Shown here: piece after piece, positions 11,370 through 21,960 of the stretch
Numbering within the stretch: the first letter of the stretch is position 1
Layout: each line of letters opens with the position of its first letter
NCBI GenBank assembly: GCA_029204045.2
Contig: JAQNDB010000165.1
Location: 1-64,000 of the forward strand
Source: Tillandsia leiboldiana
Lineage: Eukaryota; Streptophyta; Magnoliopsida; Poales; Bromeliaceae
Direction of reading: 5' to 3'
DNA: 64,000 nt
The notes under the pieces: model-generated
What the model was told of the DNA's origin: nothing
What the model saw: only the letters and a program-made list of their open reading frames with translations
Database searches by the model: none
Program-made: the position numbers and the translations under genes

Positions 11370-11683
11370 CTCTTCAAACTGTGGATTTATCCTTTCCAAA
11401 TTAAGCGGCCATACGTTTTAAATAGATTAGAATGCTGGTTGTATGTTAATAATTGTTGTGATTGAATGGTTCTGTATGTTTGGAACATGTACTGAACGCC
11501 ACGCCGTGCATATACAGGGGAGACTCTGTCCGTTTACAGAGTGATCCTGTATGTGTGGCGGGTCTGGGCATGCGCCGGGGAAGAGGGGTTCTCTTTTACA
11601 AGAAAAAAAAATTTGTACGTCAAATGTTTGACTTTTGTGAATCGTTTCCGCTAAAACAAACCCCCGGGGCGTGACAGATTAAA

Positions 11684-11694
11684 TGGTATCAGAG
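11684..11694 (+). promoter_or_regulatory. Z primer-binding site (tRNA-iMet type)
   Basis: TGGTATCAGAG begins seven bases after the 5' LTR end. It is complementary to the 3' end of plant initiator tRNA-Met, the usual minus-strand primer. Confidence 0.85.
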
Positions 11695-11935
11695 AGTTCT
11701 TTCAATCACAACAGTTAGTGCCGACATCCGTGGGAACACCTCACTTGCCTACACATGAATGAAATGGGTAGGGCATAGGACTGTAGAACGCGAGCGATCG
11801 GGGGGGGGGAAGAGTTCGAGTTCTTTCTTTCGCTAAGTGGTTCGTTGTCCCGTCGCTTATTAGCAAAGGCTAAAGCTGACTTTCTTTGTGTGTATACAGA
11901 TAGAGGGCCGACTTAGCAAGCAACCGGCGACGGGA

Positions 11936-12157
11936 ATGGACCTTGCCGACGAAGCCAATCGCCTGCTCCGCAACCAGCTGCGCGACGTGGCTGGGCAACT
12001 GCTGACTCTCGCGGAGCGCCTGAGCTTGCTGATACAGGAACTCGAGGGCGTCGATCGATTCCGGGGCGGCAGCGGAGGCGTTGCCCCTCCCGGGATGCCA
12101 CCAAGGGCCCTCCCATCTTCCAGGAGGCTGCTAACTTGGCCGTGTACACCAACGTAG
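11936..12157 (+). pseudogene. Z gag N-terminal piece
   Basis: A short ORF from ATG 11936 (MDLADEANRLLRNQLRDVAG...), with a leucine-rich helical stretch (LLTLAERLSLLIQELEGV). It lies where gag begins, after the leader. The frame is lost around 12120-12150, and the sequence resumes in another frame as NLAVYTNVERARQEY. The bulk of the gypsy capsid domain that would separate these parts is absent, so an internal deletion is inferred. Confidence 0.55.
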
Positions 12158-12894
12158 AGCGCGCCCGGCAGGAATACTCTTACCCCGAGTCGGCCGGGGA
12201 CCCCCATCGGAGGGGCCGGGCGAGCAAACGCCCGAGAGCCGGGCAGAACCTCGGGCAGATGACGGAGGAGAGACTTAGGCCACCGAAGCCGTGCGTCATA
12301 TGCGGCAACGCACACCTCATGACGAGTTGCCCGTGGCGGGACGGACACTGCTTCCGGTGTGGCAGGCCGGGCCACACGCGTCAGGAGTGCCCTCTGAAGC
12401 CGGCTGTCAATAGACCCCCGGCGCCGCGACATGTTGAGCCTAAGGGAACTGCTGCCCCCACCCCTCAAGGGGGCACCGATCCAGAGAGCCGGCCAAATCC
12501 ACGCCCGAAGCAAGCACCGGAGGACGAGCGAGGGCTCAAGGGAAGCGCGCACGTGCAACCAGGGTCCTGTGTCATCTGCGAGGGCGCGCACCCAGTGACG
12601 GAATGCACTTGGAGGTACCACTACTGTAACCGGTGCGGCTTGCCAGATCACACTTATCTCTCCTGCCCCCAGGGGCCAACCCCTGCCTCCGCCGCCGCGC
12701 CACCACCGCAGAGAGGAACAGAGAGCGCTGCGGCCCCCGTGCAGGCAAAGGACTCGGCCGGCGACCAGCAATCCGCGGACTCCTTAGACAGCAAACCCCT
12801 ACCCCAACACGCGGTGCGAAGCTGGCCCAAGGGTTGTGGGCGGACTTCCCCGGCCGCCCCGGCAGACGACGCGTCGTCCCAAAATAGGGAATGA
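12136..12894 (+). CDS. Z gag C-terminal ORF with duplicated zinc-knuckle pair
   Basis: A 252-residue ORF with two copies of a two-knuckle module. Each copy has a short-spaced knuckle CX2CX3HX4C (CVICGNAHLMTSC at about 56-68; CVICEGAHPVTEC at about 148-160) followed by a canonical retroviral CX2CX4HX4C (CFRCGRPGHTRQEC; CNRCGLPDHTYLSC). A basic RKRPR-like patch precedes the first pair and a proline-rich linker separates them. CCHC knuckles bind nucleic acid in gag proteins, so an RNA-packaging role is plausible. It is open over its full length while pol is gone, which fits a non-autonomous element that may have kept gag-like function. The start codon is uncertain because the true N-terminus may come from the upstream frame. 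Confidence 0.65.
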   Translation: MAVYTNVERARQEYSYPESAGDPHRRGRASKRPRAGQNLGQMTEERLRPPKPCVICGNAHLMTSCPWRDGHCFRCGRPGHTRQECPLKPAVNRPPAPRHVEPKGTAAPTPQGGTDPESRPNPRPKQAPEDERGLKGSAHVQPGSCVICEGAHPVTECTWRYHYCNRCGLPDHTYLSCPQGPTPASAAAPPPQRGTESAAAPVQAKDSAGDQQSADSLDSKPLPQHAVRSWPKGCGRTSPAAPADDASSQNRE

Positions 12895-13062
12895 CAGGTA
12901 CTTATTTTATTGTTTTGTTTTTTTTTCCTTTCCTTCCTTCTCTTGTCTAGATAGGAGCACCCTTTGGGCTGGAGCAACCCGCCCCTACCAGACCCTTGCG
13001 AGCCCTCCTGCCTTTAGCTCTACCTTTCGTTTCGTTGACCGTTTCGGTTCCCACACTCAATT

Positions 13063-13124
13063 GGGGGGGGGGGGGGGGGGGGGGTGGCGAACACCATGAG
13101 AGTTTGCTTGGCGTTACCCACGGC

Positions 13125-13156
<32 letters not shown>
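13063..13156 (+). repeat. Two long poly-G runs
   Basis: Runs of 22 G (13063-13084) and 30 G (13127-13156) separated by 42 bases, in the internal region of Z. They could form G-quadruplexes; their lengths may also be unreliable because such runs are hard to sequence. Confidence 0.9.
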
Positions 13157-13158
<2 letters not shown>

Positions 13159-14236
13159 GTTTTACGGGTGGGTTCGTGGTTGTCAAAGGAGGGTTACTTG
13201 TGGGCTGTGGCACGCCGGGTTTGGTTGGCGCAACCTGGAGTTCGTGAGGGTAATAGTATAATTTCTTCCCCTCCTTTGTTGTCGGTTTAGTGTGGGCTTC
13301 TACGGGCCGTCGGTCCGGGTTTGGTGGTAGGACCGAGGTACCTCGACGCATCGCGAGACTTTGGTTGCCGACTGCTCAACACCATCAGAGGTGGTCCGCG
13401 AACCAGTGGCGTCATAACAGGGAACTCCAAGTCGAGGAGCAGGCTTACTCGGGTTAGTTTTGAGCAAGAGAGACGGGATGGTAGGGCTGCAAGGCGGGTC
13501 GAACCGTCGTTTGTCCGAAATATCAGGGCGGTTGGTCCGGTAGTTCCCACACAGGGTTACCACCGGGTTTCGCCAAGGGTTCTTGGGCGTCTCGCGTACC
13601 ATTGCTTCGGGGGTGGGAATTCGAACGCCCAAGCGGCGTCCTTGGGTTTGATGAACAGAATTTTCAGACCCTTCTTGGATCAACTCGCGTACAAACGAAG
13701 AGCGTCTACGGGTGACCTTGCAGACTCTCAGGGACCAGAGAGTGTAGGCCAAACTCCAAAGGTGTGAGTTGGGCCTCGCGGGGTGGGCTCTTGTTTTTGG
13801 GACGGCTAAATGTCAGAAGAGTTAAGGCCTTTACAACCAAGCCACTCAAGAAAACGATGCGTCCAATCAAGAGCACTCCGGAAAGACAAGTGGAGCAGTC
13901 GATGCCTGGAGCGGTAAGGATCACAAGGGAGACATACCGGTAACCGCGATGACGCAGCTGGACGGATCAACAGCAGACTTTTGGTGGCTTAAATTGACAA
14001 GGCATGTAGCACAACTCGTGGCTCGCTTGTGGGGTTAGTCACCGAATAAAGGACGAACATCAGCGCCCGGTGGGAAAACTGCAATCTCTCCTAGTGCCAG
14101 AGAGAAATGAGAAGATCACGAGGGGTGCAAGGCAAATGGGAAGCGCAGGTCGGACATGGTTGGGCACTTTCCCTATTTATGGGATTCCTTGTGTATTTAA
14201 GTTTCGGGGACGAAACTTCCTTTAAGGTGTGAGTGA
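13157..14236 (+). pseudogene. Z residual pol: RT, integrase and polyprotein-tail fragments
   Basis: Mostly unrecognisable, with three clear islands. At 13648-13683 the frame reads LMNRIFRPFLDQ, the conserved gypsy RT segment just before the catalytic FVDD box, which itself is missing. At 13978-14095 FWWLKLTRHVAQLVARLWG followed by SAPGGKTAISP matches the end of the H2C2 zinc-binding region of gypsy integrase (YWW..M...A..V..C...K). At 14199-14225 KFRGRNFL-stop matches the usual polyprotein tail. Large parts between them are deleted. ORFs on either strand around 13300-13770 are chance frames through this debris. Confidence 0.65.
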
Positions 14237-15316
14237 TGTAGCACTCGTGAAATTCAAGTGGGTTTGCGGGCGAGGAAGCAGATCTAAACCTTAGTGATTT
14301 GCACATCGGTGCGCGAATCGCACAGTTCCCGATGCACAATGTCTGCCTTTCCGATCCGAGTCTGATCTCGGAAATCTGAGGTCCCCAGTGCGGCCGTCTC
14401 ATCGAATCGAGTGAAAATAGTGTAGACCGTTTGCTGATCCGACGGTCGGATCGTCCGGAAATCAGTGAAGAAGCATACGGGACCCACGACTTAAGTGAAT
14501 AGTAACCCCTGATCTCGGTCCCCCCCTCAATCGGTCGTTGGCCATTTCACTGTCTGAAATCCAAACCTATCAGTATGAGTAGACGATTCTAGCTAATTTT
14601 GACATTCTGAGCGCAATGGCACTGATAGAAGTTCCGTTTGACGACCCCTCCTCTCCCTCTGCTACCTATCCCGCACAGCTGCGCCGCCGGCCGCCGCCCC
14701 TGGTTGCCGGAAAAGCAAGGGTCTTCAAGGAAACTCTTGATCTTGGGTTGGTACAAGAAGAAGAGTACCCGAGCCCTAGATGTGATAACCGCAGATTTAA
14801 TTTACCTTTCTGGGCTTTCTGTTAATTTTATTGAACCGTTCTGTTGACAATAGGGGTCCGAGGATAACTTTTCCTTGTTTTCTGGGCAGACGATCGGGGC
14901 TCGTGGGTATTTTTGGTTAATAAAGCTCGCGAAACGAAGACCGGCGGTGCGATCGGTTTTGGATTCCGACCCCCGGATCTCCCAGAATAAATTCTGGAAG
15001 TTGGTACCGTAGCCCAGGTGACATACACAATTACCGGGGGCAGACCGAACTCTGGTCCGCAATCAGATCGATTCTAGTCGATCAGTTGAGGTATGGGATT
15101 TAAACACCCCTTTTCCCAGTCGCTCGAGTGGTTAATTTTATTTTGGAGTCCAAAATCCACCACGCCCAAACGACTAACTAGTCAGCCTTGGGAATTAGGT
15201 TTTCCTATACCTCGCCTCCCCTCACCTTGTTGCGCGATATCCGAGCGTGGACGAGGAGCGGTTCCCCAAAACCCTCGCCCTTCCCATCGGCCGGCGTGGA
15301 AAAGAAGAGATCGATC

Positions 15317-15605
15317 GCGCATGCGGGGGCACCGCGCGGGGCAGCCCGCGCATGCGGGGGCGCCGCGCGGGGCACCCGCATGCGGGGCGCCGCACGGGGC
15401 AGCCCGCGCATGCGGGGGCGCCGCGCGGGGCCCGCGCATGCGGGGCGCCGCGCGGGGCAGCCCGCGCATGCGGGGACGCCGCGCGGGGCACCCGCATGCG
15501 GGGCGCCGCGCGGGGCAGCCCGCGCATGCGGGGGCGCCGCGCGGGGCAGCCGCATGCGGGGCGCCGCGCGGGGTAGCCCGCGCGTGCGGGGGCGCCGCGC
15601 GGGCA
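15317..15605. repeat. GC-rich tandem array in Z 3' LTR
   Basis: The same A/B/C units as in the 5' LTR but only about ten, against about 22 in the 5' LTR. Order is roughly A-B-C-A'-C-B-C-B-C-C'. Confidence 0.88.
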
Positions 15606-16684
15606 ACACGGCAGCGCGCCGGGGGGTTTGGTCGCTGCCGTCAGAGGCCGGTTGGTGTTGGGGCTTTTCTTTACCCTGCGTTTAAAGGTTCTTGACCTCC
15701 CCGCACGGGGATCCCGTTTTGCAGCTTCGGGGAGCGCGCCGGGACGCGGGGAGCCGAGCGTGGTTTTCTACTAGCGACAGGTGGGTTGAATGTGTTATTT
15801 AGCTTCGATTTCCGACGACCGTTTATTCTAGATATTACATATTATCTTTCCACTTTAAATGCCAGCTATTATCGTACCTTAGATGCTACATGTAATCGCC
15901 GCACTTTAGTAGTTAGGTGTTATCATGCTCCTGATGTTACATGTTGTTGCTTTATCTTCGATTATACTTGTTTGTAGAGTACCTTGACTACACATGTTAT
16001 TACCTTACTCATGTTCATGCATTGTGGCTACTGTGCTCGAGGCTGCAACACGCGCACCCGCGGTTTGGCCACCGCGAAGGGTGCGCTTTTCCAGAAAAGT
16101 GGTCTATGACCCGTGTATACCAACGAGGTGACGTAGTGGGGCCCCTTATTAGTTGTGGGGTTTGAGGCGCCGAGGTACGAGCGGTGCGACCCGTCGGTTT
16201 AGTTGTCCAACGTGGTCGGGTTTCTGCAGGTACGGTATGGGCCGTCGGTTTAGTTGTCCGACGTGGCCGGGTATTACAGGATACAGGTGTACAGGTTACC
16301 TCTCCACCTTGAGAGGGTGGTTGCTCCGGTTGTCTTCGCGGTTTGTTTTATTATATTCTCCTGCTCTACTATTTTTACGTCACTGACTTCCCACTTCGTG
16401 ACAGGGTTCGGTCGGGGGGAGAGGTAGGCGGCGGTTAGGACGGGACAGGAGCAGCTGGGTCGCCGGGGGCCCTGGACTGTATTTCTCCTTTTATTCTTGC
16501 ATTTCATTTACATTGTAGTTATGTGAGAGGTTCGTGATACCCTCGTGGGTCGGCGTGGATGTCGGTGTGGATTGCATTTAGTTACCCTCTTATGCATCAC
16601 TCTTCCTTTTATTTCTGTTGCCCATTTGAAAACGAAAAAGGCAAACGCCAAAGAAAAGATTGCGAAAACCATTTTTAAAATCTA

Positions 16685-16840
16685 AGTGTCGTGTGGGCAC
16701 TGGTTTCAAAACCCTGTGGATTTATGGATTGCGAAAGGGATTTCAAAACTTGGGTGTCGGGTGGGCACCGTTTTCAAAACCTTGTGGATTTATGCTGATT
16801 TCGAAACTCGCTTTCAAAACGTAAGCGCCGGGTAGGCGCT
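16685..16840 (+). repeat. Three tandem hairpins in Z 3' LTR
   Basis: Same hairpins as in the 5' LTR, at 16685-16701, 16753-16769 and 16824-16840, with stems intact. Confidence 0.75.
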
Positions 16841-17152
16841 CTCTTCAAACTGTGGATTTATCCTTTCCAAATTAAGCGGCCATACGTTTTAAATAGATTA
16901 GAATGCTGGTTGTATGTTAATAATTGTTGTGATTGAATGGTTGTGTATGTTTGGAACATGTACTGAACGCCACGCCGTGCATATACAGGGGAGACTCTGT
17001 CCGTTTACAGAGTGATCCTGTATGTGTGGCGGGTCTGGGCATGCGCCGGGGAAGAGGGGTTCTCTTTTACAAGAAAAAAAAATTTGTACGTCAAATGTTT
17101 GACTTTTGTGAGTCGTTTCCGCTAAAACAAACCCCCGGGGCGTGACATTGAG

Positions 17153-17379
17153 AGAGAAATTGACTTTGATCAAAACAAAGATGAGTTAATTGACATAAAT
17201 GATCATTGCATCAAATGTAATATTATGACATCTAAAGCATAATAGATTTCTAAATATATAAAAGGATGCAGTTAAAGTCAATCAAACTAATGCTCAATTA
17301 ATATTCTATGTCTAAGCATAGATAATGAACAAAAACACAAAAACAAAACCTAACCTAAGCAAAAGTTTCAAAAAGAAGT
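17153..17379 (-). other. M1 non-coding region after pol (proximal part)
   Basis: AT-rich and without an ORF. It continues the M1 sequence interrupted at 4982 and is homologous to 47380-47610 of C. The Z target CTCAA/TTGAG corresponds to 47611-47615 of C. Confidence 0.8.
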
Positions 17380-19925
17380 TTATTTCAAGGAAAGCATTCC
17401 AATTGCTTTACGCAAATGAATAAAACGTTTTTGATCCAAAGGTTTTGTTAAAATATCAGCTAATTGATCTTCAGTTGAAATATATGACAGTTGAAGAGTA
17501 TTTGATTCAACTAGCTCTCTAAGAAAATGATATCTAAGTTCAATGTGTTTTGTTCTAGAGTCAACACAGGATTTTTGGAAATGTTTATAGCACTAGTGTT
17601 GTCACAAAGAATTGTTACCGAAGTTGCTGAAATCCGGAAGTCGCTCAACACACTTTTCATCCAAATGAGTTGGGTTGAACAACTACCCGCTGAGATATAT
17701 TCCGCTTCGGCAGTCGAGAGTGCAATGCAGTTTTGCTTTTTACTGTGCCATGCAACAAGGCAATGGCCTAAATAAAAACATGCACCACTCGTACTTTTCC
17801 GATCATCCACAGATCCTGCCCAATCGGCATCTGAGTATCCAATAATATCTAAACTTGTTCCCATAGGATACCAAATTCCGAGATTTATGGTTCCTTTAAT
17901 GTATCGGATGATCCGTTTCACCGCTTTCAGGTGAACCTCCTTTGGTGCAGATTGATATCTCGCGCGGATCCCAACACCAAAAGATATATCCGGGCGACTA
18001 GCCGTGAGGTAAAGTAGACTTCCAATCATACTCCGATAAAGTTTCTCGTCTACATTCTCACTAAAAGATTCACTTCCTAATCCTTTATTGCTAGTTCCCA
18101 TTGGAGTCGGAAAATCTTTACAATTTTCTAGATCAAACTTTTTGACCAACTCCATAGCATACTTGGATTGACACAAATGGATGCCTTCGTCACTCTGTTT
18201 CACTTGCAATCCAAGGAAATAAGTCAATTCGCCCATCATTGACATCTCAAATTCGCTTTCCATGGTTTCAGCGAATTTAGAAGCATCATTATCCTTTGTT
18301 GCTCCAAAAACAATGTCATCGACATAGATTTGTGCAACAATGAAGTTATTTTGATAATGCTTCACAAAGAGAGTCCTGTCAGCTCCCCCTCGAGTATAGT
18401 CCTTATCCAATAGGTGCTTTGTTAGCCTTTCGTACCATGCTCGCGGTGCTTATTTTAAACCGTAAAGAGCCTTTTTCAAACGAAAAACATGGTTAGGTAG
18501 TTTACAGTCTACAAAACCTTTCGGTTGAGCCACATAAACTTCCTCATTTAAAAACCCATTTAAAAACGCGCTCTTAACGTCCATTTGAATTAATTTTATT
18601 TTAAAATGACAAGCTATCGCGAATAAGATACGAATGGACTCGAGTCTAGCTACAGGGGCGAAAGTTTCATCAAAGTCTATACCTTCTACTTGAGAGTAGC
18701 CTTGAGCAACTAAACGTGCTTTGTTCCTGATGATGGTACCATCTTCATTTTTCTTATTCTTGAAAATCTATTTGGTACCTATCACATTGTGTTGCTTTGG
18801 AGGCTTTGTTAATTCCCAGACTTTGTTTCGCTCAAACTGATGGAGCTCTTCCTGCATTGCTTTAAACCAGTAGTCATCCTGAAGAGCTTCATCGATGTTC
18901 TTTGGTTCGATCAAGGAAACGTAGCAAGCGAATCCACAAACCAACTGTCTCCGAGTTTTGACTCCTTCTTGTGGGTCTCCAATGATGTTTGATTCAGGAT
19001 GATCCTTGGAGATGCGTAACGTTTGTTGTAACGGAGTACTCGGAGGTACATGAGATGATTCCTGCATATCAGATAAACTTGAAGAACCATTAGATGCATC
19101 ATTAATATTGGAAGTATTATCATGAGAAGATGCACTTACAGGAGTATCATCATCAAGAGAGATATCGAGGGAAGATTTTTCAGATGCAAAGTGAAAAGCT
19201 TCATCTACTTTAACATTTATAGATTCTACAATCGTTTTAGATTCCATGTTAAATACCCGATATGCTCTGCTATTTGTAGAATAACCCAAAAAGATCCCTT
19301 CGTCACTTCGAGAATCGAACTTACCAAGATTTTCGCGATCACGCAAAATAAAACATCGACTCCCAAAGATACAAAAGTATTTGATATCCGGTTTTCTACT
19401 AAACCACAGCTCATATGGTGTATTTAAAGTTCCTGGGCGCAAATACACTCGATTAATGACATAGACAGCGGTGTTCACAGCTTCAGCCCAAAAATATAGC
19501 GGTAAATTCCAGCTATGAAGCATCACACGCGCCATCTCTTGAACAACCCTGTTTTTGCGCTCAACAACACCATTCTGCTGAGGTGTATAGGGTGCTGAGA
19601 ATTCATGTTTTATGCCGTTGGAAGTGCAAAAATCAATGAATTTAGAATTAATGAATTCTCCACCTCTATCACTTCTAACACGAATGATCTTTTCATTCTT
19701 TTCAATCATAATACGATGGCAAATCTCATGAAAAGAATCAAACGTATCAGCTTTCTCTTTTAAAAATGCTACCCATGAAAACCTAGAGAAATCATCAACC
19801 AATAAGAAAATATACCATTTACCTCCCAAAGATGGTTGGCGGGTCGGTCCAAAGAAAGAAAAATAATCTACATAAACTACACAACATTTAATCGTAGGAA
19901 GATTAAAGACAAGGAAAGATTTCAC
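17380..19925 (-). pseudogene. M1 pol (integrase, RT, RNase H), broken
   Basis: Reads on the minus strand from integrase (GPTRQPSLGGKW, SDRGGEF, NGVVERKNR, i.e. the D and E of the catalytic triad) through RT (IYVDDIVFG) to RNase H (YSDADWAGS, STAEAEY, CDNTSAIN). Two stops break it: a TAG in place of Trp in the KWIFKNKKNEDG motif near 18768, and a TAA in place of Gln in GLKQAPRAW near 18450. The protease and the zinc-binding N-terminus of integrase are missing: after CLV-like CCTTGTCTT near 19910 about 50 bp of unrelated filler leads straight into the integrase core. Translation in full is impossible. Confidence 0.9.
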
Positions 19926-21927
19926 CTTTGCATACCCAAACCTTTTGAGTTTTAGAGTATGTTGGCAATGGTTGAGAAATTTTCCTTGATGAAGACGTCT
20001 TGTATGATTGATCTTTTTCTTTTGTCATCGTCTTGTTTGAAGTACTACCAATGTTCTTTTCTTTTGAAAAGTCCTTCTTTGATTTCCGGGGAGTGAACTC
20101 ATTGGTAGCAGTTGCAAGATGTGATTGATTTGATCTTTGAGCTCCAATCTTGCAATTTCTTTCAATGTGCCCTGCAACATTACAACGAAAACATACCTTA
20201 GTGCTTGACGATTCCGAAGAGGGTGAAGTAGGCTTGTTGTCGTTGCTTGTCGTGAATTCCGGTGTCGGAGGAGGAGATACCGACTGAGGCACAAAAACTG
20301 TCCCAACCGAACTAAAGTTGTCTTCAGTTCGATTGTATCCGAGGCCGAACTTGTTTGTTTGACCGAGACCAAGAAGCTTATCCAACTTACTCCTTCCTGA
20401 TGAAAATCGCTGTAAGTCATCCTTGAGTTGGAGAATGGTCTCTGTCATTTCCAGTTTTTCCTGTCGAGCCTCGCCGTTGAGCTTCAAGAAGTAATTCGCT
20501 TTGTTCACCATATCTACATAATTCTTCTCGAGTTGCTCATTGGACTCTTGAAGGGAAACATTTGCTTTTATCAGATTATTCCTTTCCACTTCAAGATCGG
20601 TCGAGAGAGAAGTTACCCTTTTTACTTCTTCTTCGAGATCCTGTAATCTCCCTCTCAACCCCTTATTTTGTTTAGCCAGTTTCTTTGAATCCCTCAAAAG
20701 TCTATGGTAGGCTAAAACAAAATCTTCACCTTCAGAGTTACTTGATTCATCATCCGTTGCAGTTTTTTCAACCCAGGAGGAGTTGGACAATGAATCTGAA
20801 GTACTTGCCATTAAGCACATGAAGGGTGAAGATGTGGACGCGTGGAATGCTGTTGCGCTTTCTTCTTCATCACTTGAGGATGACTCATTTGACGTTGAGT
20901 TGTCATCCCAGGTGACGACTTGCATCGCTTTCTTCTTCGACGGATTCTTAGTTGGACATTCCGTTGAGATATGGCCGTATCCTCGGCACTTGAAGCATTG
21001 GACTTGTCCCTCTGAACTTTTCTTATCTTTTGAAAAGTTCTCTTGCTTTCTTGACTTGTAACTTGAAGTACCCTTGCCTTTCTTCGACTTTCCGAAGGAT
21101 GGAGTTTTACTTGAATTACCCCTTCGAAAGTTGCGGCGAAACTTCCTTGTCAAGAGAGCGAGCTGCTTCTCAAATTCCTCCATAGATAGGTTCTCGTCAT
21201 CGTCTGAGGAGGATGAATCCGTGTCTTCTTCCTTTGTTGTTTTCAAAGCATAACCTGAAGACTTAGAAGAGGATGCCTTTCCCGAAGAATAGTTAGTAGT
21301 AAATGTCATTTCATAAGTTTGTAATAAACCAACTAGTTCTTCTATACGCATTTCGTCCGGGTGTTTAATAGTTTCAATGGCTGTAACCTTTGGGCGAAAT
21401 CGTTCAGGAAGAGTTCTTAAGATCTTTCTTACAACCTTAAATTCTGGAATCTTCTCTCCCAGGTTAGCACATGAGTTTACGATGTCTTGCAATCTTGTAT
21501 AGTAGTCCGTGAAAGATTCATTTTCTGCCATGAAAATAGAGTCAAATCTGCTCGTAAGCATTTGCAGCTTTTGAATCTTCACGAGGTTAGTTCCCTCATG
21601 TGTAACCTGAAGAACATCCCAGATTTCTTTCGCAGTCTCACATGCCGAGACGCGAGAGAATTCAGTTTGAGATAAGGCATTAAAAATAGCATTAATTCCC
21701 TTGCCATTGTAAGAAGATGAATCTAACTCTTCCTTGGTCCACTTCGACCTAGGTTTGATGGTGCGAACATTAGCAATAATTTCAGTTGGATTAGACCATC
21801 CTAATTCAATTGATTGCCACACCCGTTCGTCGATGGAAATTAAAAAGGCTTTCATCCGTACTCTCCAGTACGCATAATTTGTTCCATCAAAGAATGGGGG
21901 TCTGTTGATGTTTCAACCTTCAACCAT
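19903..21927 (-). pseudogene. M1 gag, stop at codon 5
   Basis: Homologous to residues 1-670 of the C polyprotein. The ATG at 21925-21927 is followed by V-E-G and a TGA in place of Gly, so the longest ORF starts later, at 21855. The rest is open: an N-terminal capsid-like domain (RVWQSIELGW, TAKEIWDVLQ, LRTLPERFRPKV), a first zinc knuckle CFKCRGYGHISTEC, a long coiled coil, and a second knuckle CFRCNVAGHIERNC. Gag packages the genomic RNA in virus-like particles. The early stop makes it a pseudogene unless a downstream start is used. Confidence 0.88.
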
Positions 21928-21946
21928 TGTTTACAACCCTATTCCC

Positions 21947-21958
21947 GCTCTGATACCA
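21947..21958 (-). promoter_or_regulatory. M1 primer-binding site
   Basis: GCTCTGATACCA, which on the minus strand is TGGTATCAGAGC, two bases inside the 5' LTR. Complementary to the tRNA-iMet 3' end. Confidence 0.88.
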
Positions 21959-21960
21959 CT

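Larger units (their letters stand above)
4988..11676 (+). repeat. Z 5' LTR (split by solo LTR Y)
   Basis: Starts TGTAGCACTCGTG and ends GGGGCGTGACA, followed after seven bases by the primer-binding site. Compared with the 3' LTR it keeps an extra stretch of about 200 bp (around 6067-6262) and more units of the GC-rich array. Short ORFs here (for example at 5366 or 5842) overlap in several frames, carry no domain and are repeated in the other LTR; I do not call genes. Confidence 0.9.
4988..17147 (+). mobile_element. Z: gypsy-derived large-LTR element, apparently non-autonomous
   Basis: Full element with LTRs 4988-11676 and 14237-17147 and a perfect target duplication TTGAG at 4983-4987 and 17148-17152. 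The left LTR is enlarged by solo LTR Y; without it the LTR is about 3.5 kb against 2.9 kb for the right one. The internal region is only about 2.56 kb: primer-binding site, a gag piece with zinc knuckles, and short shreds of gypsy reverse transcriptase (13648-13683) and integrase (13978-14095), ending in a typical gypsy polyprotein tail. Protease, most of RT, RNase H and the integrase core are missing. By eye the two LTRs differ by roughly two dozen changes over their last 1.36 kb, suggesting a fairly recent insertion. The Ty3/gypsy assignment is firm; the clade (Tekay/Del-like) is a guess. Confidence 0.9.
14237..17147 (+). repeat. Z 3' LTR
   Basis: Starts TGTAGCACTCGTG and ends GGGGCGTGACA, followed by the target duplication TTGAG (17148-17152). 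It lacks about 200 bp found in the 5' LTR just before the array and has a shorter array. No gene is called inside it. Confidence 0.92.

Noticed and set aside
12136..12894. A host gene for a CCHC zinc-finger protein
   Set aside because: It lies between the primer-binding site and the pol remnants of an element bounded by LTRs and a target duplication; a gag origin explains it.
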